64,000 nucleotides of DNA, taken from positions 2,247,299-2,311,298 of the forward strand of contig NZ_CM001837.1 of NCBI RefSeq assembly GCF_000355805.1, in the 5' to 3' direction. The notes under the pieces were generated by a model, which was not told the DNA's origin, searched no databases, and was given only the letters and a program-made list of their open reading frames with translations. Of the stretch, positions 1-7,846 are shown piece by piece (positions within the stretch are counted from its first letter, which is position 1; each line of letters opens with the position of its first letter). The stretch comes from Dokdonia sp. PRO95. Its GTDB lineage: Bacteria; Bacteroidota; Bacteroidia; Flavobacteriales; Flavobacteriaceae. A program made the translations under genes and the position numbers.

Positions 1-43
1 GCCGATGGTACTGCACTCGTGGGAGAGTAGGTCGCCGCCTTTT
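1..43 (+). rRNA. rrf: 5S ribosomal RNA, 3' end only
   Basis: The first bases read GATGGTACTGC, then GGGAGAGTAGGTCGCCGCC, which is the conserved 3' third of bacterial 5S rRNA. The rest of the gene, and presumably the 16S and 23S genes, lie upstream of the window. A strong terminator follows at once, so this is the distal end of an rRNA operon. Confidence 0.9.
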
Positions 44-46
44 TAA

Positions 47-79
47 AGCTCCAATACAACAGTATTGGAGCTTTTTTTA
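47..79 (+). terminator. Rho-independent terminator of the rRNA operon
   Basis: An 11-bp perfect stem (AGCTCCAATAC / GTATTGGAGCT) with a 4-base loop is followed by a run of T. It starts a few bases after the end of 5S rRNA. Confidence 0.92.
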
Positions 80-406
80 TGCCATAAAGTTAAGGGGATG
101 TAAGTGTTTAACCCGCTGTTCCTTAATTAAGTGGGTTGTTGGACTCGATTGGTAGCTATCTAAAATTAAATTTGCTTAATTGAAAGTTCTTGTGCTTTCT
201 ACCGACTCTTACTTTACAATTTTAAACTACAAATAAAGTATAGAGTTTCTTTCTTTCATGTTTATCTGATTGTTAGTTACAGAGTCTTTATATGATATTT
301 TATGACCTCTTGTAATTCTCTTTTCTTATATTCAGATTAATTTTATACAAGATAATGTTGTTGTGTAAATAGACTTATACCAGTAAAAAACTATAATTAA
401 GAATGT
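80..406. other. Intergenic stretch without recognised features
   Basis: AT-rich DNA between the rRNA terminator and the DinB-like gene. I looked for tRNA cloverleaf arms, small ORFs with coding character and TAnnTTTG promoters and found none that is convincing. The promoter of the next gene presumably lies in the last 100 bases. Confidence 0.5.
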
Positions 407-916
407 ATGCGAAGAGAAATCGTTAGTGTTATCAATCAAAATCTAGGAAATGCAATTACTTTAATAGATACTATATCAGAAGATACCTACATTGATAATA
501 GTGTTGGTCCCTATTATAGTAGTATAGGTTCCCATATCAGGCATGCATTAGACTTTTTTGACTGTATCATCAATGGTATACAATCTAATAATATTGATCT
601 TACAGCACGCAAGAGGGATGAAGTTATTTCAACAAATCCAGATGCTGCAAAGAATAAGATATATGAGATCCAAGAGCAATTAGTATCATTTATAGGAGTC
701 AATACAGACTACTTATTGCATGTTACAGACAACCTAGGGGCCGGTAAAGAAACAATCATGTACACACTTGAGAGTGTACTTGCTCAAGCTAATACGCATG
801 CCACACATCACTATGCAATTATAAGTTATATGTTGCAAACCCTTGGAGTAGAAACTGTGATCGAAGGTTTTGGATATAATCCATCTACGCCAGTTCCCAA
901 AAGAGAGGGTATTTAA
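407..916 (+). CDS. DinB-like four-helix protein
   Basis: 169 residues with no signal peptide, so cytoplasmic. His43 and His46 (in GSHIRHALDF) and the later cluster His131/His134/His135 (THATHHYAII) match the spacing of the metal-binding histidine triad of the DinB/YfiT superfamily, whose members are helical bundles, often bacillithiol- or mycothiol-dependent transferases, or of unknown function. The substrate cannot be read from the sequence. It stands alone, in a tail-to-tail arrangement with the gene that follows on the minus strand. The fold assignment is good; a specific enzymatic role would be a guess. Confidence 0.72.
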   Translation: MRREIVSVINQNLGNAITLIDTISEDTYIDNSVGPYYSSIGSHIRHALDFFDCIINGIQSNNIDLTARKRDEVISTNPDAAKNKIYEIQEQLVSFIGVNTDYLLHVTDNLGAGKETIMYTLESVLAQANTHATHHYAIISYMLQTLGVETVIEGFGYNPSTPVPKREGI

Positions 917-923
917 AATCTAT

Positions 924-1154
924 TTAATCATTAAATAATGCCTTCATAAGCATTTTTATTCCCTTGAATCCAAAATAAATAGCAGCTACAAATAGTATTA
1001 TCCCTATGCCTAGAATAGGAATAAACATCGGGTGATCCTGATTTTTAAAGGAAGAGTTAAGAATTATAGGTGCTGTAACTAATAATAAAAGGGTTCCTCC
1101 CATAAGCTTAACACCTTTGGCAAGCTTTTCTTTATTTGTGTGCATGATATTCAT
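924..1154 (-). CDS. Small two-helix membrane protein (DUF6095-like)
   Basis: 76 residues with two hydrophobic segments, about residues 17-32 and 44-66, separated by a short loop (SSFKNQDHPMFIP). This layout and the loop resemble the flavobacterial family DUF6095, which usually sits beside murQ; the family name is from memory. The start overlaps the 3' end of murQ by about 20 bases, or about 14 if the internal Met4 is used, so the two are probably translated from one mRNA. The function is unknown; an inner-membrane location is inferred from hydropathy. Confidence 0.65.
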   Translation of the reverse strand: MNIMHTNKEKLAKGVKLMGGTLLLLVTAPIILNSSFKNQDHPMFIPILGIGIILFVAAIYFGFKGIKMLMKALFND

Positions 1155-1950
1155 TTATTGCTTTACGTACGCTGCCGTGGGTTAATAATAAAGTATTCGC
1201 TTCTTTTTCAGGTATATTTAGTGAGGACATTATCATATTAGTTCCTCGTTGTACTAACTTCTCATTACTGAGTTGCATATCTACCATTTTATTTCCTTTA
1301 ATATGTCCTAGCTTAATCATGGTAGCTGTAGATATCATATTGAGGACTAACTTTTGAGCTGTTCCTGCCTTCATGCGTGAGCTTCCCGTAACAAATTCTG
1401 GACCCACAACTGGAACTATTGGATATATAGCAGTTAATGCTAGAGGACTTCCTTCATTACATGTTATACAGCCTGTAGTTATTCCTCTATTATTACATTC
1501 TTTAAGAGCACTAATAACGTATGGAGTAGTTCCTGAGGCCGCAATGCCAATTACAACATCCTTTGCAGAAATATTATGTGAATTTAGATCTTCCCAGCCC
1601 TGATTACTACTATCCTCTGCAAATTCTACAGCATTTCTTATTGCATCATCTCCACCCGCAATTAACCCAATTACCATTTCTGGTGATACACCAAAGGTAG
1701 GAGGGCACTCACTTGCATCTACAACACCTAGGCGACCGCTGGTTCCCGCTCCCATATAGAAAAGTCTTCCACCTTTTTCTAATTTTGATACAACAATATC
1801 AACTAATTTTTCAATCTCTGGGATTACCCTCTCAACTGCGTTTGGAACAGTTTTATCCTCGTTGTTAATATTTGAGAGCAGCTCTGTGGTAGTCATCTTT
1901 TCAAGATCATCGTAGTGCGAGTCTTGTTCTGTTGTTCGTGTAAATGTCAC
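1132..1950 (-). CDS. murQ: N-acetylmuramic acid 6-phosphate etherase
   Basis: MurQ cleaves the lactyl ether of MurNAc-6-phosphate to GlcNAc-6-phosphate and D-lactate in cell-wall recycling. The SIS domain is clear: GAGTSGRLGVVDASECPPTFG, the GIAASGTTPYV loop and the EFVTGSSRMKAGTAQK signature. The open frame runs upstream to 2079, but the family N-terminus starts near TEQDSxYDDLEKM, so I place the start at a GTG at 1950. A TACCTTTA near-promoter lies just upstream of it, inside the longer frame. Starting at 2079 would add 43 residues unlike the family. It pairs with the DUF6095-like gene. A NamZ-like muramidase at 55-56.6 kb could supply its substrate pathway. Confidence 0.92.
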   Translation of the reverse strand: MTFTRTTEQDSHYDDLEKMTTTELLSNINNEDKTVPNAVERVIPEIEKLVDIVVSKLEKGGRLFYMGAGTSGRLGVVDASECPPTFGVSPEMVIGLIAGGDDAIRNAVEFAEDSSNQGWEDLNSHNISAKDVVIGIAASGTTPYVISALKECNNRGITTGCITCNEGSPLALTAIYPIVPVVGPEFVTGSSRMKAGTAQKLVLNMISTATMIKLGHIKGNKMVDMQLSNEKLVQRGTNMIMSSLNIPEKEANTLLLTHGSVRKAINEYHAHK

Positions 1951-2112
1951 TGTGTGTGGTTTTGTCTTATGTAAAGGTACAGTGTTTCTTTTTATTTGCT
2001 CTTCATGTATAGTTAATTGTGCTACTACGCTATCAGATAATAGATTGACAGTGGTTAAATCATGTTTTCGCGTAAGCATAATTTATATCCAATAAAATTT
2101 AACTCGTATCCA

Positions 2113-2143
2113 TTGTATGAGTATCTTTCAAATGTTAACTTTG
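2113..2143 (+). promoter_or_regulatory. Promoter of the zapA locus
   Basis: TTG at 2113-2115, a 20-base spacer and TAACTTTG at 2136-2143 fit the Bacteroidota sigma factor consensus TTG-N17-23-TAnnTTTG. Transcription would begin about 20 bases before the first gene. Confidence 0.7.
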
Positions 2144-2169
2144 TGTAACGTAGTAAATGCAGACATGTT

Positions 2170-2460
2170 ATGAGTAGTCTTTCTAAAGTTGTGGATTCTC
2201 TTGAGTATAGAGTCGCTACTTTGTTGAAAAAATACGAAGATGTTAAGCAAAAGCGGATAGATCTAGAAATAGAACTTACCGCAGTGCAACAAGAAAACAA
2301 ACAACTGAGAGACGCCATTATGGCGAGTGAACAGAAGGTGAAGACTCTTAAAACGGCAAATGCATTGCTAGGCAGTAACGATTATAAAAGGGAAACCAAA
2401 CTGAAGATAAACGCTCTTGTACGTGAGATTGACACGTGTATTGCGTCACTGGCTGAATAA
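2170..2460 (+). CDS. Short coiled-coil protein upstream of zapA
   Basis: 96 residues, nearly all predicted coiled coil (residues 10-70, with heptads in the LIELTAVQQENKQLRDAI region), and no signal peptide. It is separated from zapA by 2 bases and shares its promoter, so a cell-division role is likely. It has the look of the ZapB/FtsB-type helper proteins but no sequence feature proves either. Conserved hypothetical proteins of this size precede zapA in Flavobacteriia, as far as I recall. Confidence 0.75.
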   Translation: MSSLSKVVDSLEYRVATLLKKYEDVKQKRIDLEIELTAVQQENKQLRDAIMASEQKVKTLKTANALLGSNDYKRETKLKINALVREIDTCIASLAE

Positions 2461-2462
2461 TT

Positions 2463-2753
2463 ATGGCAGACAAACTTAAAATCAAATTGTCTATTGCAGA
2501 TCGCGTATACCCGCTTACAATTGATCCAGCTCAAGAGGAAGGATTGCGTAAAGCGACTAAAGAGATTGAGGCAATGGTGAAGCAATTTGAAGAGAGTTAT
2601 GCCGTTAGAGATAAACAAGATGTTCTTGCCATGTGTGCATTGCAATTTGCCTCAAAGGTTACCCAAAAAACTATAAATGAGGACTCTCTGAGTGATGAGA
2701 CTGCGGCTAGATTACAAAAGCTGGCTGTACTTCTTGATGAGAGCTTAACATAG
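2463..2753 (+). CDS. zapA: Cell division protein ZapA
   Basis: 96 residues, matching the usual ZapA length. The N-terminal half (KLSIADRVYPLTIDPAQEEGLRKATKEIEAM) is the ZapA beta-hairpin and helix domain and the C-terminal half is a helical dimerisation segment. ZapA binds and bundles FtsZ at the division ring. It follows the coiled-coil gene by 2 bases. It is followed by a structured RNA and then rny, an arrangement that recalls the zapA-6S RNA linkage of gammaproteobacteria. Confidence 0.9.
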   Translation: MADKLKIKLSIADRVYPLTIDPAQEEGLRKATKEIEAMVKQFEESYAVRDKQDVLAMCALQFASKVTQKTINEDSLSDETAARLQKLAVLLDESLT

Positions 2754-2782
2754 ACGTTCTTTACATACAACAGCATATTACT

Positions 2783-2963
2783 GCCTGCATTGGATATTTT
2801 TTTGATAAACTCAACAGTTATTTTTTATAAAGAGTGACTCTAAGTTGTAAAAGCATGCCGTTACTAGACTCGTTCTAGGTAGACGGAACCTTGATCAGCT
2901 TTCTAGCTCTAATCCTTACTATTAGGAGTTTATACAAAATGCACTTCTAATGCAGGCTTTTTT
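2783..2963 (+). ncRNA. ssrS: 6S-like RNA between zapA and rny
   Basis: About 180 nt, bounded by a perfect terminal stem: GCCTGCATT at 2783-2791 pairs with AATGCAGGC at 2949-2957, and a T run follows. Inside, a central hairpin (CCGT..CTAG..CTAG..ACGG, about 2870-2895) is flanked by AAGC/GCTT and other short pairings around open regions. This gives the long, bubble-interrupted rod of 6S RNA, which mimics an open promoter and binds RNA polymerase. The position after zapA matches 6S RNA elsewhere, and a 6S-Flavo family is known. No covariance model was run. The alternative is a structured rny leader. Confidence 0.68.
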
Positions 2964-3053
2964 ATATCTCATCGTGAGATGTTAAGGTTGTAAAACCTTA
3001 TAAATCAACCATTAGTATTGCTCTTTAGGGCATTAAAAATATTTACTAGAATT

Positions 3054-4619
3054 ATGGAACATAACGCACTCTTGTTTATCGTAGGTGTGATTGCACTAGC
3101 TTTAGGTTTTCTAATAGCAAAAATGCTAGAACGCAATAATGCATCGCAGATTATCAAACGCGCAAAGAAAAGTGCTCAGGGTATCTTAAAAGAAGCTAAG
3201 TCTGAGGGCGAGTCTATTAAAAAAGACAAAATACTTCAAGCCAAAGAAAAATTTATCGAGCTTAAAGCAGAGCACGAAAAAGTAATTCTAGGAAGAGATA
3301 AAAAAATGAACGATGCAGAGAAGCGCACTCGTGACAAAGAATCTCAAGTAAGTGGTGAGCTTTCGCGAAATAAAAAATTAAATCAATCTCTTGAAGATAG
3401 AATTAAAGATTACGATAAGCGTTTAGAATACGTTGATAAGAAAAAGGCCGAAGCTGAAAAAATGCACCAGAGTACGGTGCAGCAACTTGAGGTAATCTCA
3501 GGACTTTCTGCCGAAGAAGCAAAAAGTCAACTTGTAACTACTCTGAAGGACCAAGCCAAGGCAGATGCTATGAAGCACGTGCAAACTTCTATCGAAGAGG
3601 CAAAAATGACCGCAGAGCAAGAAGCCAAAAAGATTATCATTAACACCATACAACGCATAGGAACAGAGGAAGCAGTAGAAAACTGTGTATCTGTTTTTAA
3701 CTTAGAAAGTGACGATGTAAAAGGTAGAATTATAGGTAGAGAGGGTCGTAACATACGTGCTATAGAAGCAGCAACTGGTGTTGAGATTATTGTAGATGAT
3801 ACTCCAGAGGCAATTATACTTTCTTGTTTTGACAGTGTGCGTCGTGAGGTGGCTCGTTTATCACTACACAAACTTGTAACAGATGGTCGTATACACCCAG
3901 CAAGAATTGAAGAAGTTGTACAGAAAACAACGAGACAAATTGAGCAAGAGATTGTAGAAGTAGGAAAGCGCACAGTAATCGACTTAGGAATACACGGTTT
4001 ACACCCAGAGCTTATTAAAGCGGTAGGGCGTATGAAGTACCGTTCTTCTTATGGTCAAAACCTACTACAACACAGTAGAGAAGTTGCAAAACTTTGTAGT
4101 GTGATGGCAGCAGAGTTAGGCGTAAATGCAAAACTTGCTCGTAGAGCTGGACTTTTACACGATATAGGTAAAGTGCCAGATACAGAGACAGAAACACCAC
4201 ACGCAATCTTAGGAATGCAATGGGCAGAGAAGTATGGAGAGAAGCCAGACGTGTGTAATGCTATAGGTGCTCACCACGATGAGATTGAGATGACAAGTTT
4301 ACTTTCTCCTATTGTACAGGTTTGTGATGCTATAAGTGGAGCGAGACCAGGTGCACGCCGTCAGGTATTAGATTCATACATACAACGTCTCAAAGATCTT
4401 GAGGAAATAGCTTTTGGATTCCAAGGTGTTAAGAAGGCTTATGCTATTCAAGCAGGACGTGAACTACGTGTTATTGTAGAGAGTGAGAAAGTTAATGATG
4501 ATAAAGCTTCATCACTATCTTTTGAAATTTCTCAGAAAATTCAAACAGATATGACCTACCCAGGTCAAGTAAAAGTTACCGTAATACGAGAGACCAGAGC
4601 GGTCAATATTGCTAAGTAA
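3054..4619 (+). CDS. rny: Ribonuclease Y
   Basis: Membrane-anchored endoribonuclease that starts mRNA decay. In order: an N-terminal transmembrane helix ([17 protein letters not shown]), a long charged coiled coil up to about residue 200, a KH domain ([19 protein letters not shown]), and an HD domain with the metal ligands in [11 protein letters not shown] and HHDE. The frame is open from 3018, but Met at 3054 matches the family N-terminus directly before the helix, giving 521 residues. The preceding 300 bases carry the 6S-like RNA. A copy of the window-wide palindrome is read as ELSRN in the coiled coil. Confidence 0.95.
   Translation: MEHNALLFIVGVIALALGFLIAKMLERNNASQIIKRAKKSAQGILKEAKSEGESIKKDKILQAKEKFIELKAEHEKVILGRDKKMNDAEKRTRDKESQVSGELSRNKKLNQSLEDRIKDYDKRLEYVDKKKAEAEKMHQSTVQQLEVISGLSAEEAKSQLVTTLKDQAKADAMKHVQTSIEEAKMTAEQEAKKIIINTIQRIGTEEAVENCVSVFNLESDDVKGRIIGREGRNIRAIEAATGVEIIVDDTPEAIILSCFDSVRREVARLSLHKLVTDGRIHPARIEEVVQKTTRQIEQEIVEVGKRTVIDLGIHGLHPELIKAVGRMKYRSSYGQNLLQHSREVAKLCSVMAAELGVNAKLARRAGLLHDIGKVPDTETETPHAILGMQWAEKYGEKPDVCNAIGAHHDEIEMTSLLSPIVQVCDAISGARPGARRQVLDSYIQRLKDLEEIAFGFQGVKKAYAIQAGRELRVIVESEKVNDDKASSLSFEISQKIQTDMTYPGQVKVTVIRETRAVNIAK
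3361..3370. repeat. Palindrome copy 1 (core only), in rny
   Basis: Core TTTCGCGAAA with the left flank GC also matching the long form. Read as LSR in the coiled-coil region. Confidence 0.8.
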
Positions 4620-4646
4620 CTGTAAGATTTAGTTATTATTTTTATA

Positions 4647-4682
4647 AAGAGGCTAGCGTATTATGCGCTAGCCTCTTTTGTT
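4647..4682 (+). terminator. Terminator after rny
   Basis: A 12-bp perfect stem (AAGAGGCTAGCG / CGCTAGCCTCTT), a 7-base loop and a T-rich tail. Confidence 0.9.
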
Positions 4683-4809
4683 TTAAACGCCTTACGTTGA
4701 GTATTTCACAATCTAAAACCCATTAAGTAAGATTCTTATAGTAAAGTCTAAAAATCTTATTTAATTATATAAAAAAGGTAGTTTTTATATAATTAATTCT
4801 AAAAGTGTA

Positions 4810-4838
4810 TTGCTAGCTCAAATAAGTTGCTACCTTTG
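4810..4838 (+). promoter_or_regulatory. Promoter of the arginine operon
   Basis: TTG at 4810-4812, an 18-base spacer and a perfect TACCTTTG at 4831-4838. Transcription should start around 4842-4846, only a few bases before the leader-peptide ATG at 4849, so the leader would be translated from an almost leaderless mRNA. Confidence 0.8.
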
Positions 4839-4848
4839 ACCCATTAGT

Positions 4849-4959
4849 ATGAATAGAATAATTGCACATATCTCAAATAGCCTTACAGCACTTCTTGCTG
4901 CAAGACCTGCTATGCAATTACTTCCTGTTCCTGTACGACGCTTCCGCCGCCGCCCGTAA
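4849..4959 (+). CDS. Arginine-rich leader peptide (putative attenuator)
   Basis: A 36-codon ORF starts about 10 bases after a consensus promoter. It ends in VRRFRRRP: five of the last seven sense codons are Arg (CGA, CGC, then three CGC from 4936 to 4953), before a TAA at 4957-4959. It lies directly upstream of the whole arginine biosynthetic operon and upstream of pairable RNA, which is the layout of classical amino-acid leader peptides (trp, his, leu). The peptide itself probably has no function; ribosome stalling at the Arg cluster under arginine shortage would be the signal. I do not recall this leader being described. A longer frame on the opposite strand over the same bases lacks a promoter and protein character. 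Confidence 0.75.
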   Translation: MNRIIAHISNSLTALLAARPAMQLLPVPVRRFRRRP

Positions 4960-5005
4960 GGGTAGCTCATTAATGAGGGATGGTAGGTGAGTCCTATCCC
5001 GTTTT
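4960..5005 (+). promoter_or_regulatory. Candidate attenuator hairpins of the arginine operon
   Basis: Two mutually exclusive pairings can be drawn. A hairpin at 4977-5000 (GGGAT...TAGG with CCTATCCC) is followed by GTTTT and could terminate. Alternatively GGGTAG at 4960-4965 pairs with the same CTATCCC. A ribosome that reaches the stop codon would mask 4960-4965 and allow the first hairpin; one stalled at the first Arg codons would leave it free. A 12-bp palindrome CTCATTAATGAG sits between. No folding energies were calculated. Confidence 0.5.
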
Positions 5006-5058
5006 CCACAAAAGGAACCGTCACATTTTCAATATACATTTTAACTTAAATCATCGCT

Positions 5059-5676
5059 ATGCAAATTGTTGTAGCCACGATTTCGCACACACCATATGCT
5101 CAGATTATCTGTGATACCATCGCAGAGTCATCTAAGGTGCGTGGTACAGGAATCGCTCGTAGAACTCCAGAATATGTCATCTCAAAGATGGAAGCAGGTA
5201 ATGCTGTCATCGCTTTAGAGGGAGATGTTTTTGCGGGCTTCTGTTATATAGAAGCCTGGGGACACGAAAAATTTATTGCCAACTCTGGACTTATTGTTCA
5301 CCCAGACTTCAGAGGACAGGGACTTGCCAAAAAAATTAAAGGAGAAATATTTACGCTTTCGCGAAAGCGTTATCCAGATGCAAAAATCTTCGGAATCACT
5401 ACGGGTCTTGCCGTGATGAAGATTAATAGTGACCTAGGTTATAAACCCGTCACGTTTTCTGAACTCACAACAGACGAAAGCTTCTGGAAAGGTTGCCAAA
5501 CCTGTAAGAACTTTGATGTACTCACACGTACAGAGCAAAAGATGTGCTTATGCACAGGGATGCTCTATGATCCATCAAAAGAATCCAAATCCACAGAAAA
5601 AAATACTGTAAAGGCACCTGTTTTTAACAGGCTAAAACAAATAAAGGAAAAGCTATTCCTTAAAAAAAATAAGTAA
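5059..5676 (+). CDS. GNAT acetyltransferase at the head of the arginine operon (candidate N-acetylglutamate synthase)
   Basis: 205 residues. The GNAT domain covers about residues 1-140, with the acetyl-CoA loop in VHPDFRGQGLAKKIKGEI. The C-terminal part carries four cysteines (GCQTCKNF and KMCLCTGM) arranged like a small metal-binding knuckle. It is the first gene of an operon holding every other step from glutamate to arginine through acylated intermediates, yet neither argA nor argJ is present. It is therefore the best candidate for the first acylation. Its stop overlaps the argG start (TAATG). A palindrome copy is read as TLSRKR at about residues 99-104. Substrate and acyl donor (acetyl or succinyl) are inferred, not shown. 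Confidence 0.75.
   Translation: MQIVVATISHTPYAQIICDTIAESSKVRGTGIARRTPEYVISKMEAGNAVIALEGDVFAGFCYIEAWGHEKFIANSGLIVHPDFRGQGLAKKIKGEIFTLSRKRYPDAKIFGITTGLAVMKINSDLGYKPVTFSELTTDESFWKGCQTCKNFDVLTRTEQKMCLCTGMLYDPSKESKSTEKNTVKAPVFNRLKQIKEKLFLKKNK
5353..5370. repeat. Palindrome copy 2 (18 bp perfect), in the GNAT gene
   Basis: ACGCTTTCGCGAAAGCGT, read as TLSRKR immediately after the acetyl-CoA-binding helix. Confidence 0.92.
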
Positions 5677-6857
5677 TGAAAAAATTAATCTTAGCATATT
5701 CAGGAGGACTCGATACAAGCTATTGTGTAAAATATTTCACTGCAGAAATGGGGTATGAAGTACACGCTGTAAGTGTAAATACAGGTGGATTTACAGATCA
5801 AGAAATCGCAAATAACAAAGAGAAAGCGCTTGCCCTAGGAGCGACATCATATACTAATATAGATGCTATAGCTACCTTTTATGATACGGTGGTGAAGTAT
5901 CTAATTTTTGGTAATGTACTTAAGAACAACAGTTATCCACTTTCTGTAAGTGCAGAGCGTATCGTGCAAGCCATAGAGATTGCAAAATTTGCCAAAGCTC
6001 AAAACGCAGATGCTATTGCTCACGGTAGTACGGGTGCAGGTAATGATCAAGTACGTTTTGATATGACGTTCCAGACTATTGTGCCAGAATTAGAAATAAT
6101 AACGCCGATAAGAGATCAAACGCTTTCGCGAAAACAAGAAATCGATTATCTACAGAGTCACGGTATTTCTTGGTCTTGGGAGAAAGCACAATATTCTATA
6201 AATCAAGGTTTATGGGGTACAAGTGTAGGAGGTGCTCAAACCCTAACCTCACATCAAACACTGCCTGAGGATGCATATCCTAGTCAGCTAGAGGCTAGTG
6301 ATTCTCAAACCTTAAAAATTGGATTTACACAAGGAGAACCTACTTCGCTTAATGGAAAGCAAGGTTCACCAGTGGAGATTATAGAGCAACTAGAAGACAT
6401 TGCAAGTAAGTATGCCATAGGTCGCGGGATGCACGTGGGAGACACCATCATTGGTATAAAAGGAAGGGTAGGTTTTGAAGCTGCAGCTCCTATAATTATA
6501 CTAGAAGCACATCGTACTCTTGAAAAACACACACTTTCAAAATGGCAATTACAACACAAAGAAAACATCGCGTTGTGGTATGGTACTCACTTACACGAGG
6601 GATTATACCTAGAGCCTGTAATGAGAGACTTTGAAGCATTTTTACAAAGCAGCCAGAATACGGTGACTGGAGAAGTAGAAGTAGTATTACATCCATATAG
6701 ATTTGAGGTAGTAGGCATCACATCAGATTATGACCTTATGCAATCTAAGGTAGCGAGTTATGGAGAAGAAAACCAAGGATGGACCGCCGCCGAAGCAAAA
6801 GGGTTTATAAAAATACTAGGTAACCAGTCTAGAATCATAGCAAACCAAAACAAATGA
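5676..6857 (+). CDS. argG: Argininosuccinate synthase
   Basis: ArgG joins citrulline and aspartate with ATP to form argininosuccinate. The PP-loop nucleotide motif AYSGGLDTSYC is at residues 6-16 and the HGSTGAGNDQVRF citrulline/aspartate-binding segment is near residue 110. The length of 393 is typical. Its start overlaps the GNAT stop by one base and its TGA overlaps the argC ATG (ATGA), so the genes are translationally coupled. A palindrome copy is read as TLSRKQ near residue 150. Confidence 0.95.
   Translation: MKKLILAYSGGLDTSYCVKYFTAEMGYEVHAVSVNTGGFTDQEIANNKEKALALGATSYTNIDAIATFYDTVVKYLIFGNVLKNNSYPLSVSAERIVQAIEIAKFAKAQNADAIAHGSTGAGNDQVRFDMTFQTIVPELEIITPIRDQTLSRKQEIDYLQSHGISWSWEKAQYSINQGLWGTSVGGAQTLTSHQTLPEDAYPSQLEASDSQTLKIGFTQGEPTSLNGKQGSPVEIIEQLEDIASKYAIGRGMHVGDTIIGIKGRVGFEAAAPIIILEAHRTLEKHTLSKWQLQHKENIALWYGTHLHEGLYLEPVMRDFEAFLQSSQNTVTGEVEVVLHPYRFEVVGITSDYDLMQSKVASYGEENQGWTAAEAKGFIKILGNQSRIIANQNK
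6121..6133. repeat. Palindrome copy 3 (left-extended), in argG
   Basis: CGCTTTCGCGAAA, with the core at 6124-6133; the right arm is degraded (AC instead of GCG). Read as LSRK. Confidence 0.85.
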
Positions 6858-7828
6858 AAAAAATAGGAATCATAGGTGGTGCAGGTTATACTGCTGGGGA
6901 GCTCATTAGACTGCTTATTCATCACCCAGAAGTTGAGATAGATTTTATATATAGTACAAGTAATGCTGGTAATGCAGTAGGCGTGGTGCATCAAGATCTT
7001 GCTTATGTAGATCTTGCTTTTACAAGTGATGTAAACACAAAGGTAGATGTAGTTTTTTTATGTTTAGGTCACGGTAACTCTGGTAAATTTCTGGAGCAAT
7101 ATAGCTTTTCTTCAAGTACGAAGATCATTGATTTGAGTAATGAGTATAGACTTAAAAGTGATGTCACTTTTAAGGATAGAACATTTGTTTACGGCTTGCC
7201 AGAAATCAATAAAGAGAAAATTAAAAACGCGCAAAATATTGCAAATCCTGGATGTTTTGCAACTGCTATTCAGCTTGCATTATTGCCGCTGGCAAGCGCT
7301 TCTTTACTCAGCCAAGATGTGCATATTAATGCCGTAACAGGCGCTACGGGAGCCGGAGTAAAACCTAGTGCTACCACGCATTTTGGGTGGAGAGATAATA
7401 ACTTCTCACACTACAAGGCTTTTAACCATCAGCATCTTGGGGAGATAGGAGAGTCGGTTGTGCAGCTGCAAGAGAGTTTTAACAGCGAACTTCATTTCAT
7501 TCCGCAGCGTGGTAATTTTTCTAGGGGGATTTTTGCAACTGCCTACACATATTTTGAGGGTACGATTGAAGAGGCATATGCGCTTTATGAGGATTTTTAT
7601 AAGGATTCCGCTTTCGCGAAAGCGGTAAAAGCACCTTTACACCTCAAACAAGTGGTAAACACAAACTACTGCTTTATACACTTAGAAAAACACGGCAATA
7701 AATTATTGATTACCAGTGTGATTGATAATCTATTAAAAGGAGCGAGTGGTCAAGCTGTAGAAAATATGAATCTAATGTTTGGTTGGAAACAAGATACGGG
7801 ACTCCAACTCAAAGCAAGTTATTTCTAA
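6854..7828 (+). CDS. argC: N-acetyl-gamma-glutamyl-phosphate reductase
   Basis: NADPH-dependent reduction of acylglutamyl-phosphate to the semialdehyde. The N-terminal Rossmann motif is IGIIGGAGYTAGEL, the catalytic Cys is Cys134 in NPGCFATA, and the conserved His is in the HQHLGEI segment. 324 residues is normal for the short ArgC form. It overlaps argG by 4 bases. A palindrome copy near the C-terminus is read as SAFAKAVK, in a stretch expected to be variable. Confidence 0.94.
   Translation: MKKIGIIGGAGYTAGELIRLLIHHPEVEIDFIYSTSNAGNAVGVVHQDLAYVDLAFTSDVNTKVDVVFLCLGHGNSGKFLEQYSFSSSTKIIDLSNEYRLKSDVTFKDRTFVYGLPEINKEKIKNAQNIANPGCFATAIQLALLPLASASLLSQDVHINAVTGATGAGVKPSATTHFGWRDNNFSHYKAFNHQHLGEIGESVVQLQESFNSELHFIPQRGNFSRGIFATAYTYFEGTIEEAYALYEDFYKDSAFAKAVKAPLHLKQVVNTNYCFIHLEKHGNKLLITSVIDNLLKGASGQAVENMNLMFGWKQDTGLQLKASYF
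7608..7625. repeat. Palindrome copy 4 (18 bp perfect), in argC
   Basis: CCGCTTTCGCGAAAGCGG, read as AFAKA about 70 residues before the C-terminus. Confidence 0.92.
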
Positions 7829-7846
7829 TAGTTAAGATATAGACAT

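Noticed and set aside
80-406. A tRNA or small RNA gene after the rRNA operon
   Set aside because: I could not build a cloverleaf or a terminator-bounded structure.
1132-2079. murQ start at 2079 giving a 315-residue protein
   Set aside because: The first 43 residues do not resemble the family; the conserved N-terminus begins at the GTG at 1950.
4830-5039. A 69-codon minus-strand ORF opposite the arginine leader
   Set aside because: No promoter or coding character, and it lies opposite a well-placed leader peptide with a consensus promoter.
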